Shown here piece by piece: positions 1 through 5,684 of a stretch of DNA of 5,684 bases. This DNA is from Lactobacillaceae bacterium UBA639 (GTDB lineage Bacteria > Bacillota > Bacilli > Lactobacillales > Lactobacillaceae), in the NCBI GenBank assembly GCA_002299975.1, contig DBOT01000135.1, forward strand, positions 519-6,202. The letters are read 5' to 3'. Positions within the stretch are counted from its first letter, which is position 1. Every line of letters begins with the position of its first letter. Below the pieces are notes generated by a model. It worked only from the letters and a program-made list of their open reading frames with translations. It searched no databases and had not been told where the DNA came from. The translations under genes and the position numbers were made by a program.

Positions 1-3
1 CGT

Positions 4-9
4 TATAAA
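4..9 (+). promoter_or_regulatory. possible -10 element of the metK promoter
   Basis: TATAAA lies just upstream of the first paired base of the SMK box, so a transcript starting at about 13-17 would begin at the riboswitch. Any -35 element would be outside the window, so this is tentative. The AT-rich hexamers further down (TATAAA at 63-68, TAGAAT at 87-92) lie inside the riboswitch linker and lack -35 partners. Confidence 0.25.
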
Positions 10-12
10 GCA

Positions 13-103
13 AATTCCCGATAGGATTCACGCTTGCCGTGAAGATGCCTTGTAACCGCAACTATAAAACTGTTGAAAAGTTTCACTAGAATATGGGGGA
101 ATT
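13..103 (+). promoter_or_regulatory. SMK box (SAM-III) riboswitch controlling metK translation
   Basis: This leader RNA binds S-adenosylmethionine and hides the metK ribosome binding site, so that SAM represses its own synthesis. Visible elements, in order: AATTCCC (13-19), which pairs perfectly with GGGAATT (97-103) to close helix P1; the block AGGAT (23-27); a hairpin TCACG (28-32) / CGTGA (38-42) with loop CTTGC; the block AGATGCCTTGTAACCG (43-58), which contains the anti-Shine-Dalgarno ACC; and GGGGGAAT (95-102), which holds the Shine-Dalgarno GGGGGA (95-100). From memory, these blocks match the Enterococcus faecalis SMK box almost base for base. The linker (59-94) carries a small AAACT/AGTTT hairpin (67-71 / 79-83) that probably brings the anti-SD and SD arms together. 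There is no terminator before metK, consistent with translational control. The call is secure; only the exact 5' end is unknown. Confidence 0.94.
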
Positions 104-111
104 AAATTAAA

Positions 112-1299
112 ATGGCAGAAAAATATTTATTTACATCAGAATCAGTCTCTGAAGGACACCCAGACAAGATCGCTGACCAAATCAGTGATGCGATCCTGGA
201 TGCCATGCTTGAACAGGACCCGGATGCCCGGGTTGCCGTCGAGACTTCCGTAACGACTGGCCTGGTCCTGGTCTTCGGTGAAGTATCCACCAAGGCCTAC
301 GTTAACATCCAAAAGATCGTCCGGGACACCATTCGGGGTATCGGCTACACAGATGGTAAGTACGGCTTCGATGCCGACAACTGTGCCGTCATCACTGCGA
401 TTGATGAACAGTCACCTGACATCGCCCAGGGGGTCGATGATTCACTGGAAACCCGTGAAGGGGACGGCGATCCGCTGGATAAGATCGGTGCCGGTGACCA
501 GGGACTGATGTTTGGCTACGCAACTGATGAGACGCCAGAATACATGCCGCTCTCACTGATGCTGAGCCATAAGCTGATGCAAAAGATTGCCCGCCTGCGT
601 AAGGACGGGACAATCCCATACCTGCGGCCAGATGCCAAGGCCGAGGTAACGATTGAGTACGACGAGAATGACAAGCCATTGCGGGTTGATACCGTTGTCT
701 TAAGTACTCAACACGATCCAGAAGTATCCCTGGACCAGATCAAGAAGGACGTCAAGGAACAGGTCATCAAGGCAGTTATTCCTGCTAAGTACCTGGATGA
801 CGATACCAAGTACTTCATCAACCCAACTGGCCGTTTTGTTATCGGTGGCCCTCAAGGGGATGCTGGTCTGACTGGTCGGAAGATCATCGTTGATACTTAT
901 GGTGGGGCTGCTCATCATGGTGGTGGGGCCTTCTCTGGTAAGGATGCCACTAAGGTTGACCGTTCCGCTAGTTATGCTGCCCGTTACATCGCCAAGAACC
1001 TGGTTGCTGCGGGTTATGCTAAGAAGTTGGAGATCCAAGTAGCCTACGCTATTGGGGTTGCCGAACCAGTTTCCATTGCCATTGATACTTACGGCACGGG
1101 GACGAAGAGTGACGACGAGTTAATTGCGGCAGTCCGGAAGGTCTTTGATTTGCGTCCAGCCGGAATTATCAAGATGCTCGACCTTAAGCGGCCAATCTAC
1201 AAGCAGACGGCAGCTTATGGTCACTTCGGCCGGACTGATGTTGACCTGCCATGGGAACACCTGGACAAGGTTGATGAATTAAAGAAGATTTTAGGCTAA
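112..1299 (+). CDS. metK: S-adenosylmethionine synthetase (methionine adenosyltransferase)
   Basis: This cytosolic enzyme makes S-adenosylmethionine from methionine and ATP, releasing phosphate and diphosphate. SAM is the main methyl donor and also the ligand of the riboswitch just upstream. At 395 aa it has the usual length for the family. Visible signatures are the N-terminal ATP-binding stretch [19 protein letters not shown] starting at residue 13 (His16, Asp18, Lys19), the hexapeptide GAGDQG (126-131), GDAGLTGRK (249-257) and the glycine-rich phosphate loop GGGAFSGKD (270-278) followed by KVDRS. All three repeats of the fold appear intact. The ATG start follows GGGGGA (95-100) with an 11-base gap. 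That is long, but this Shine-Dalgarno is the one sequestered by the SMK box, which fixes the start. Expression should fall when SAM is plentiful. No frameshift or missing catalytic residue is seen. Confidence 0.98.
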   Translation: MAEKYLFTSESVSEGHPDKIADQISDAILDAMLEQDPDARVAVETSVTTGLVLVFGEVSTKAYVNIQKIVRDTIRGIGYTDGKYGFDADNCAVITAIDEQSPDIAQGVDDSLETREGDGDPLDKIGAGDQGLMFGYATDETPEYMPLSLMLSHKLMQKIARLRKDGTIPYLRPDAKAEVTIEYDENDKPLRVDTVVLSTQHDPEVSLDQIKKDVKEQVIKAVIPAKYLDDDTKYFINPTGRFVIGGPQGDAGLTGRKIIVDTYGGAAHHGGGAFSGKDATKVDRSASYAARYIAKNLVAAGYAKKLEIQVAYAIGVAEPVSIAIDTYGTGTKSDDELIAAVRKVFDLRPAGIIKMLDLKRPIYKQTAAYGHFGRTDVDLPWEHLDKVDELKKILG

Positions 1300-1307
1300 T
1301 TGTTCAC

Positions 1308-1335
1308 AGCGTGCCTTGCAATCGCAGGGTGGGCT
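1308..1335 (+). terminator. imperfect terminator-like hairpin after metK
   Basis: Nine bases after the metK stop, AGC-g-TGCCTTGC (1308-1319) can pair with GCAGGGTG-g-GCT (1324-1335) around a four-base AATC loop. The stem has several G-U pairs and one G-G mismatch. Only a broken T-rich stretch follows, so termination would be weak or partial. The hairpin overlaps the -35 element of the leuS leader promoter. Confidence 0.35.
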
Positions 1336-1344
1336 TGTTAGAAT
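1316..1344 (+). promoter_or_regulatory. promoter of the leuS T-box transcript
   Basis: TTGCAA (1316-1321, 4 of 6 to the -35 consensus) and TAGAAT (1339-1344, 5 of 6 to the -10 consensus) are separated by an ideal 17 bases. The predicted start near 1351 is about 10 bases before the first paired bases of T-box stem I, as expected. A closely similar arrangement, including the extended TAGAATAATT, lies upstream of the flippase gene, which supports both. It is consensus matching only. Confidence 0.55.
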
Positions 1345-1350
1345 AATTGT

Positions 1351-1584
1351 TAAATATTTTGATCGTGATAGAAGTAGTAGCTGGAACAATGATCTTCAGA
1401 GATCCTGCGGGGCTGTGAGCAGGAGGTCGTTACCAGTGAACTCCTCTAGGTGATTGCTGCTGAAGCTAGTAGGCAGTGACGTCTTCCGCGTTAAGGAGCC
1501 AAGTGCTATGGCTAGACCATAGAAAACGGGTGGTACCGCGGATTAATTTTCGTCTCGTAGAAGGAATTTCTACGGGACTTTTTT
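1351..1584 (+). promoter_or_regulatory. leucine-specific T-box leader of leuS
   Basis: This leader senses the charging state of tRNA-Leu. Uncharged tRNA pairs with the specifier codon and, through its free CCA end, with the antiterminator bulge, letting transcription enter leuS. Stem I runs from about 1361 to 1455. It shows the AGTA loop-E side (1373-1376), AGAGA bulge (1398-1402), distal arm TCCTGC/GCAGGA (1403-1408 / 1418-1423) with loop GGGGCTGTGA, and CTGG/CCAG (1381-1384 / 1433-1436) enclosing the specifier loop. The specifier follows the typical GTGAA: CTC at 1441-1443, a leucine codon that agrees with the gene downstream. Stem III is CTATGG/CCATAG (1506-1511 / 1517-1522). The conserved T-box sequence AACGGGTGGTACCGCGG lies at 1525-1541. 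The leader ends in an intrinsic terminator. Identification is secure; the helix boundaries are hand-drawn. Confidence 0.96.
1552..1584 (+). terminator. T-box regulated intrinsic terminator
   Basis: GTCTCGTAGAA (1552-1562) pairs with TTCTACGGGAC (1568-1578): 11 pairs, one of them U-G, with loop GGAAT, followed by six T residues (1579-1584). It is the default OFF structure of the leuS leader. It competes with the antiterminator that forms around the T-box sequence when uncharged tRNA-Leu is bound. Confidence 0.92.
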
Positions 1585-1590
1585 ATTACG

Positions 1591-1621
1591 ATCAAAAGAA
1601 TATTGCTGTGTGATTTTTGAT
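1591..1621 (+). other. weak hairpin just before the leuS ribosome binding site
   Basis: ATCAAAA (1591-1597) is the reverse complement of TTTTGAT (1615-1621), giving seven mostly A-U pairs around a 17-base loop. Its 3' arm ends at the base before AAAGGAG (1622-1628), the leuS Shine-Dalgarno, which stays free. It could space or insulate the ribosome binding site after readthrough, or be chance in AT-rich sequence. Confidence 0.25.
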
Positions 1622-1635
1622 AAAGGAGCAGAGAA

Positions 1636-4056
1636 ATGGCTTACGATCACAAAACGATTGAAGAAAAGTGGCAGAAGTTCTGGAAGAAGAATAAGACCTT
1701 CAAGGCAGAACTGAAGCCTGATCAAAAGAAGTACTACGCACTGGATATGTTCCCATACCCATCTGGCCAAGGGCTACACGTTGGTCACCCCGAGGGTTAC
1801 ACGGCCACCGATGTGATGTCCCGGATGAAGCGGATGCAGGGTTACAACGTTCTGCACCCAATGGGGTGGGATGCCTTTGGTCTGCCGGCTGAACAATATG
1901 CTTTAAAGACCGGCCACAACCCGAAAGGCTTTACTAACCAGAACATCAACCACTTCCGTAACCAGATCCAATCACTAGGCTTCTCCTACGATTGGGACCG
2001 GGAAGTTAACACGACCGACCCGAAGTACTACAAGTGGACGCAATGGATCTTCGAACAACTCTACAAGAAGGGCCTGGCTTACGAAAGTGAGATCATGGTT
2101 AACTGGGCACCTGACTTCATGGGTGGAACCGTTGTGGCCAACGAAGAGGTTGAAGACGGTAAGACTAAGCGGGGTGGCTACCCTGTTTACCGGAAGCCAA
2201 TGAAGCAGTGGGTTCTGAAGATCACTGCCTACGCGGACCGGCTGATCGATGATCTGGACTTAGTTGACTGGCCAGAAAGTGTTAAGGAAATGCAGCGGAA
2301 CTGGATTGGTCGTTCCGAAGGTGCTTCTGTCTTCTTCACAGTTGCCGGTGATGAAGATACCAAGATCGAAGTCTTCACGACCCGGGCAGATACCCTCTTT
2401 GGTGCCGCCTACGTTGTCCTGGCGCCAGAAAACGACCTGGTTGACCAACTGACGACACCTGAACATGCCGAAGCAGTTAAGGCCTACAAGGAAGAAACTT
2501 CTCGTCGTTCTGATCTGGAACGGACCGACCTGAACAAGGACAAGACCGGGGTATTCACTGGTTCCTACGTCATTAACCCGGTTAACGGCGAAAAGCTGCC
2601 AATCTGGATCAGTGATTATGTTCTGGCTTCATACGGTACTGGTGCCGTGATGGCCGTACCAGCTGGTGACCAGCGGGATTACGATTTTGCTAAGAAGTTT
2701 GACCTGCCAATTAAGCCAATTATTGAGGGCGCTGACCTTTCCGAAGGGGCCTTCGATGGTGATGGTAAGCACATCAACTCCGGCTTCTTGGACGGCTTGA
2801 ACATCGCTGACGCCAAGGCTAAGATGATCGATTGGCTGGAAGAACACAATGCCGGTCACAAGAAGGTTAACTACCGTCTGCGGGACTGGATCTTCAGTCG
2901 GCAACGTTACTGGGGTGAACCAATCCCGGTTATCCACTGGGATGACGGTCGGACGACCCTGGTACCCGAAGATGAACTGCCACTGAAGCTGCCAGATACG
3001 GATAACATTGAACCATCCGGAACGGGTGAGAGCCCACTGGCCAACGTTAAGGACTGGGTCAACGTTTACGATGACCAGGGCCGGCACGGTCTGCGGGAAA
3101 CCAACACGATGCCACAATGGGCTGGTTCTTCATGGTACTGGCTCCGTTACACTGACCCGCACAACGATAAGGAATTTGCCTCTAAGAAGGCCCTTGACTA
3201 CTGGTCACCAGTTGACCTCTATGTCGGTGGGGCAGAACACGCTGTCCTGCACCTGCTTTACGCGCGGTTCTGGCACAAGGTTCTCTACGACTTGGGTCTC
3301 GTTCCAACCAAGGAACCATTCATGAAGTTGGTTAACCAGGGGATGATTCTCGGTGCTAACCACGAAAAGATGTCCAAGTCCAAGGGGAACGTGGTTAACC
3401 CAGATGACATCGTTGAAAAGTACGGTGCCGACACACTCCGGCTCTACGAAATGTTCATGGGCCCTCTGACTGAGTCTGTGCCATGGGATGAAGAAGGTCT
3501 GCACGGTTCCTACAAGTGGATCCAACGCGTATGGCGTTTGCTGATGGATGACAACAACCACCTGCGGGATCGGGTTTCCAACTTCAACGACGGTAAGTTG
3601 GACAAGGTCTACAACCAGACGGTCAAGAAGGTTACTGAAGATTATGAGCGGATGCACTTCAACACTGCCATCTCACAACTGATGGTCTTCGTTAACGAGG
3701 CCTACAAGGCTGAGGACCTGCCAGTTGAATACATGGAAGGCTTCGTCAAGATGATCTCCCCAGTTATGCCACACGTGGCTGAAGAGCTGTGGAGTCAGTT
3801 TGGCATCAGCGACACGATCGCTTACCAACCATGGCCAAAGTATGATCCTAAGGCCCTGGTTGAAAACGAGGTTGAGATGATCGTTCAGGTCAACGGTAAG
3901 GTCCGGGCTAAGATCAAGATGGCTAAGGATACTGACCGTGAAGAGGCCCAAAAGCTGGCCCTGGCCAACGAACATGTCCAGAAGTTTACGGACGGTAAGG
4001 ACATCAAGAAGGTCATTGTCGTACCAAACAAGATCGTCAACATTGTTGCTAAGTAA
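1636..4056 (+). CDS. leuS: leucyl-tRNA synthetase
   Basis: This cytosolic class Ia aminoacyl-tRNA synthetase activates leucine with ATP and loads it onto tRNA-Leu; it also hydrolyses mischarged tRNA. It has 806 aa, the normal bacterial length. The HIGH motif appears as HVGH (48-51) within [19 protein letters not shown]. The CP1 editing domain carries the threonine-rich TTRADT (248-253) and [16 protein letters not shown], with the editing aspartate at 345. [16 protein letters not shown] begins at 416, and the second catalytic motif KMSKS is at 578-582. The anticodon-binding helical domain occupies roughly 640-735. The C-terminal domain begins near 745, with QVNGKVR at 751-757. The start follows a near-perfect AAAGGAG (1622-1628) with a 7-base gap. 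Transcription is gated by the leucine T-box upstream and ends at a strong terminator nine bases beyond the stop codon. No truncation or odd residue is seen. Confidence 0.99.
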   Translation: MAYDHKTIEEKWQKFWKKNKTFKAELKPDQKKYYALDMFPYPSGQGLHVGHPEGYTATDVMSRMKRMQGYNVLHPMGWDAFGLPAEQYALKTGHNPKGFTNQNINHFRNQIQSLGFSYDWDREVNTTDPKYYKWTQWIFEQLYKKGLAYESEIMVNWAPDFMGGTVVANEEVEDGKTKRGGYPVYRKPMKQWVLKITAYADRLIDDLDLVDWPESVKEMQRNWIGRSEGASVFFTVAGDEDTKIEVFTTRADTLFGAAYVVLAPENDLVDQLTTPEHAEAVKAYKEETSRRSDLERTDLNKDKTGVFTGSYVINPVNGEKLPIWISDYVLASYGTGAVMAVPAGDQRDYDFAKKFDLPIKPIIEGADLSEGAFDGDGKHINSGFLDGLNIADAKAKMIDWLEEHNAGHKKVNYRLRDWIFSRQRYWGEPIPVIHWDDGRTTLVPEDELPLKLPDTDNIEPSGTGESPLANVKDWVNVYDDQGRHGLRETNTMPQWAGSSWYWLRYTDPHNDKEFASKKALDYWSPVDLYVGGAEHAVLHLLYARFWHKVLYDLGLVPTKEPFMKLVNQGMILGANHEKMSKSKGNVVNPDDIVEKYGADTLRLYEMFMGPLTESVPWDEEGLHGSYKWIQRVWRLLMDDNNHLRDRVSNFNDGKLDKVYNQTVKKVTEDYERMHFNTAISQLMVFVNEAYKAEDLPVEYMEGFVKMISPVMPHVAEELWSQFGISDTIAYQPWPKYDPKALVENEVEMIVQVNGKVRAKIKMAKDTDREEAQKLALANEHVQKFTDGKDIKKVIVVPNKIVNIVAK

Positions 4057-4064
4057 GATTTATT

Positions 4065-4106
4065 AAAGAACCGGATCGTGCGGCCACGGTCCGGTTCTTT
4101 GTTTTT
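4065..4106 (+). terminator. strong intrinsic terminator after leuS
   Basis: AAAGAACCGGA (4065-4075) pairs perfectly with TCCGGTTCTTT (4090-4100). The helix continues inward through five further pairs, one of them U-G, to a CGGC tetraloop, giving 16 pairs in all. GTTTTT follows (4101-4106). It should end most leuS transcripts. The last T is immediately followed by the GGAGG ribosome binding site of the next gene, leaving no room for a promoter after the terminator. Confidence 0.92.
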
Positions 4107-4118
4107 GGAGGAAATAAA

Positions 4119-4382
4119 ATGGAAATGGTGAGTTATCCGGCCTTTTTCACACCAAAGGAGGACGAGATTCAGGTGGACTTCCCGGACCTTCCCGAGGCCT
4201 TTACCCAGGGGAAGACGATGGAAGAGGCAATGGACTTTGCTAAGCTTGGCCTAGCCATTACAATTAATGACAAACTCGGTCACTTTGAAAAGGCCCCGGT
4301 GGCTAGTGACCTGAAAAAATTACGCGCCCAGTACCCAGATCGTAACGTGCAAATGGTGACCGTAGACTTAGACCAGTATTAA
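4119..4382 (+). CDS. orphan HicB-like small protein (type II antitoxin-like fold)
   Basis: This 87-aa acidic soluble protein resembles the HicB-like antitoxin family. The pattern SYPAFF, an acidic turn, IQVDFPDLPEAFTQGKTMEEAMDFAKLGLAITI (residues 5-49) is the strand-strand-helix core of the HicB partial RNase-H-like fold, and the tail ends in VTVDLDQY, as in many Firmicutes members. Canonical HicB neutralises the HicA mRNA interferase. Here there is no hicA-sized reading frame with a ribosome binding site on either side, and the C-terminal part (about 60-87) shows no clear ribbon-helix-helix or helix-turn-helix domain, so antitoxin function is not supported. It may be a domesticated solitary HicB. 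The start follows GGAGG (4107-4111) with 7 bases between; the in-frame ATG at codon 3 is less well spaced. Transcription probably depends on read-through from leuS, since no promoter fits between them. Family assignment is fairly sure; function is unknown. Confidence 0.85.
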   Translation: MEMVSYPAFFTPKEDEIQVDFPDLPEAFTQGKTMEEAMDFAKLGLAITINDKLGHFEKAPVASDLKKLRAQYPDRNVQMVTVDLDQY

Positions 4383-4390
4383 ATAAAAAT

Positions 4391-4426
4391 TAAAAAAGCG
4401 GAAACGAATTGCACCCGTTTCCGCTT
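4391..4426 (-). terminator. intrinsic terminator oriented to the minus strand
   Basis: AAGCGGAAACG (4396-4406) and CGTTTCCGCTT (4416-4426) form a perfect 11-pair stem with a 9-base loop. Read on the minus strand, it is followed by TTTTTTAATTTTT, a textbook intrinsic terminator. Read on the + strand, the stem is followed by CACGATAG with no T-tract, so it should stop transcription after the HicB-like gene poorly. No minus-strand protein gene in the window explains it. Confidence 0.7.
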
Positions 4427-4437
4427 CACGATAGAAT
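4409..4437 (+). promoter_or_regulatory. likely promoter of the flippase gene
   Basis: TTGCAC (4409-4414) and TAGAAT (4432-4437) are 17 bases apart, with a predicted start near 4444. The -10 is 5 of 6 to consensus and the -35 only 3 of 6. It copies the arrangement before the leuS leader, down to the ten bases TAGAATAATT. The -35 sits in the loop of the preceding hairpin. It would give a leader of about 93 nt. Confidence 0.45.
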
Positions 4438-4453
4438 AATTAAGATTGTGTTA

Positions 4454-4502
4454 TGTTTTAATAGTCTAAAACACCTTGGGGGATGGGAAAGTTTCCCCTA
4501 AG
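4454..4502 (+). other. tandem hairpins in the flippase mRNA leader
   Basis: Two adjacent stem-loops lie between the predicted start and the ribosome binding site. The first is TGTTTTA (4454-4460) with TAAAACA (4467-4473), loop ATAGTC. The second is CTTGGGGGA (4475-4483) with TCCCCTAAG (4494-4502), nine pairs including one G-U, with a 10-base loop. Neither is followed by a T-tract on the + strand, so they are not terminators there. ACCTT (4473-4477), at the foot of these stems, is complementary to AAGGT (4517-4521) in the ribosome binding site. An alternative pairing that masks translation is therefore possible but only five pairs long. No known riboswitch class is recognised. Confidence 0.4.
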
Positions 4503-4510
4503 TCAATAAA

Positions 4511-4538
4511 ATTATAAAGGTAGGATATTACAGGTCAT
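4511..4538 (-). promoter_or_regulatory. minus-strand promoter-like sequence
   Basis: The minus strand reads ATGACC (4538-4533, 4 of 6 to TTGACA), 16 bases, then a perfect TATAAT (4516-4511). It faces the minus-strand terminator about 90 bases away. It overlaps the ribosome binding site and start codon of the flippase gene. A perfect TATAAT can arise by chance in such AT-rich sequence, so confidence rests on the pairing with the terminator. Confidence 0.35.
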
Positions 4539-5684
4539 GAATGAAGAACATAATGATTTAAGTAGTACCGCACCGCAAAATGATGCCCGATCGAAAATGC
4601 TGAGTGGTTCAGCGTGGATGACGGCCGGGAGTATTGCTTCACGTATTCTGGGGGCCCTCTATGTTATCCCATGGGTAACCTGGTTTGGTGCTTACAGTAA
4701 TGAGGCTAACGCGTTATTCGCCCAGGGGTACAACATCTATAACCTTTTCCTGGTGGTGGCGACGGCGGGAATCCCGTCGGCCATCTCAAAACTGGTAGCC
4801 CACTACAACGGGATCAACCAGTATGGCGTTAGTCGGCGGCTGTATCACTCCGGAATGTATGTCGCCATGGCGATGGGAGTTATCTGTGCCACGATCATGA
4901 TGTTTGGTGCGTCGCTGATGGATAATGGTGATCCCAATGTGATTCCAGTTATCCGCTCCCTTGCTTGGGCGGTCTTGATCATCCCGGCAATGGCAATTAC
5001 CCGGGGGTTCTTGCAGGGATATAATTGGATGGCACCGTCGGCAATGTCGCAATTTGTCGAGCAGCTTTTCCGAATCATCTACATGCTGGCGGCCACCTAT
5101 TTCATCATGAAGATCCAACAAGGTAGTTGGGTGGCGGCGGTAACGCAGTCCACCTTTGCTGCCTTCATCGGAGCGATCGGAGCGATCATTGTCTTGGGGG
5201 TTGCCTGGTTAAGGCACCTTAATGAGATGAATGGCTTGGTCGCCAACAGCGTATCGGATCCCGAGGTTTCAACTAGCCGGTTGGTCTTTAAGATTGCTTA
5301 TCAGGCCATCCCATTTATCGTGATTGAATCAGGGATTACCCTGTACCAGTTGATCGACCAGTTTACCTTCCCGCGGATGATGGCGATGGTGGGAAACTTC
5401 ACGCACTATCAAGTGACCGTCCTCTATGCCCTCTTCTCGTTTAATGCCAATAAGCTTTACATGATTGTGATCTCCCTGGCCTCTGCCATGGCGGCCACGG
5501 TTATCCCGCTGTTGGCCACGGCCCGGGCCCAGAATGATCAAGAGGGGATGCGCAAGCAGATTGAAAATGTCTTGTTACTCTTCTACTTTGTAATGATTCC
5601 GGCGGCTCTGGGGATGGCGGCCGTTGCTCAGCAGGTCTATACGGTCTTTTACCGTTACGACCCGGCTGGGGTTACGGTTCTCCA
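4537..5684 (+). CDS. MOP-superfamily lipid flippase, YtgP/SpoVB/MurJ type (5' part)
   Basis: This integral membrane protein belongs to the polysaccharide-transport/MurJ family. Relatives such as Bacillus YtgP flip lipid II, the peptidoglycan precursor, across the cytoplasmic membrane. Only the first 382 complete codons are present; family members usually have about 500-550, so the last third lies beyond the window. A polar N-terminus (1-22) leads into GSAWMTAGSIASRILGALYVIPW, the usual first membrane segment. Further hydrophobic segments lie at about 66-88, 107-128, 140-155, 176-192, 204-225, 254-272, 292-325 and 344-365. Family features include FAQGYNIYNLF (61-71), RGFLQGYNWMAPSAMSQFVEQ (156-176) and LYQLIDQFTF (269-278). 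The ATG is preceded by AAAGG/TAGGA (4516-4525), an 11-16 base gap, so initiation may be modest. The overlapping ATG at 4541 in another frame stops after six codons. It probably has its own promoter with a structured leader. Lipid II as substrate is inferred from the family. Confidence 0.9.
   Translation, partial: MNEEHNDLSSTAPQNDARSKMLSGSAWMTAGSIASRILGALYVIPWVTWFGAYSNEANALFAQGYNIYNLFLVVATAGIPSAISKLVAHYNGINQYGVSRRLYHSGMYVAMAMGVICATIMMFGASLMDNGDPNVIPVIRSLAWAVLIIPAMAITRGFLQGYNWMAPSAMSQFVEQLFRIIYMLAATYFIMKIQQGSWVAAVTQSTFAAFIGAIGAIIVLGVAWLRHLNEMNGLVANSVSDPEVSTSRLVFKIAYQAIPFIVIESGITLYQLIDQFTFPRMMAMVGNFTHYQVTVLYALFSFNANKLYMIVISLASAMAATVIPLLATARAQNDQEGMRKQIENVLLLFYFVMIPAALGMAAVAQQVYTVFYRYDPAGVTVL

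Larger units (their letters stand above)
4390..4504 (-). ncRNA. candidate small RNA antisense to the flippase leader
   Basis: On the minus strand, a TATAAT -10 (4516-4511) with a 4-of-6 -35 (4538-4533) predicts a transcript start near 4504. A canonical intrinsic terminator ends near 4390. The RNA of about 115 nt would fold into two 5' hairpins (4502-4475 and 4473-4454), a single-stranded AT-rich stretch and the terminator hairpin. It contains no convincing reading frame: no ATG with a ribosome binding site, and the only GTG-led frame, 17 codons, runs through the terminator. About 60 nt would be antisense to the predicted 5' leader of the downstream gene. I do not recognise a known RNA family. 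The terminator is clear; existence of the transcript is inference. Confidence 0.35.

Noticed and set aside
87..92. TAGAAT near the metK start, the same hexamer as the two proposed -10 elements.
   Set aside because: No -35 lies 16-18 bases upstream, and a start there would remove the riboswitch; it is part of the SMK-box linker.
1591..1732. The 11-mer GATCAAAAGAA occurs before leuS (1590-1600) and again within leuS near 1721.
   Set aside because: Two copies of a short AT-rich word, one fixed by codons for DQKK; no flanking similarity suggests a repeat element.
2629..3117. Long open frame of 162 codons on the minus strand within leuS, and similar ones at 3205-3657 and 3673-3975.
   Set aside because: They lie antisense to intact conserved leuS domains, have no recognisable product, and are expected from the codon use of a GC-richer gene.
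4154..4175. AAAGGAGG inside the HicB-like gene followed by ATT and an in-frame GTG, suggesting an internal start.
   Set aside because: Starting there would remove the first conserved strand of the HicB fold, and the upstream ATG has its own well-spaced GGAGG. The motif arises from the codons for PKED.
4396..4426. Hairpin after the HicB-like gene as a normal + strand terminator for that gene.
   Set aside because: On the + strand it is followed by CACGATAG without a T-tract; the T-tract exists only on the minus strand.
4455..4472. On the minus strand this reads GTTTTAGACTATTAAAAC, resembling the start of a type II CRISPR repeat.
   Set aside because: It is a single palindrome with no second copy, no spacers and no cas genes in the window; it is better explained as a simple hairpin.
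4786..5541. Open frames on the minus strand across the flippase gene.
   Set aside because: They overlap a clear membrane-protein gene in the + frame; their His/Arg/Asp-rich translations look like shadows of its codons.

Overview
The window looks like a chromosomal housekeeping segment from a lactic acid bacterium of the order Lactobacillales. A fairly GC-rich Lactobacillaceae member, such as the Limosilactobacillus group, is plausible. This rests on an SMK-box (SAM-III) leader on metK, a class known from Lactobacillales; a T-box leader on leuS; strong AAAGGAG-type ribosome binding sites; and a YtgP/SpoVB-type flippase. The coding DNA is visibly richer in G+C than the AT-rich spacers. Species cannot be settled from this sequence alone.

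Layout, all protein genes on the + strand: (1) positions 13-103, an SMK-box riboswitch that hides the metK ribosome binding site; (2) metK, S-adenosylmethionine synthetase, 395 aa; (3) a 336-base spacer with an imperfect terminator-like hairpin, a promoter, and a complete leucine T-box leader (CUC specifier, T-box sequence, terminator); (4) leuS, leucyl-tRNA synthetase, 806 aa, followed by a very strong intrinsic terminator; (5) a small orphan HicB-like protein, 87 aa, whose ribosome binding site begins directly after that terminator, with no HicA toxin gene beside it; (6) a 154-base spacer with a + strand promoter and structured leader for the next gene and, on the opposite strand, a promoter-like sequence and a good intrinsic terminator that together outline a possible RNA of about 115 nt; (7) the 5' 382 codons of a polytopic MOP-superfamily flippase (MurJ/YtgP type), cut by the window end.

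Two RNA switches of different kinds govern the two large genes. SAM represses its own synthesis at the level of translation of metK. Uncharged tRNA-Leu relieves transcription termination ahead of leuS. The HicB-like gene has no obvious promoter of its own and would be reached mainly by read-through from leuS.

No dramatic new system is visible. The least explained part is the hicB-ytgP spacer, where a candidate minus-strand small RNA would be antisense to the flippase leader. It is inferred from sequence signals only.
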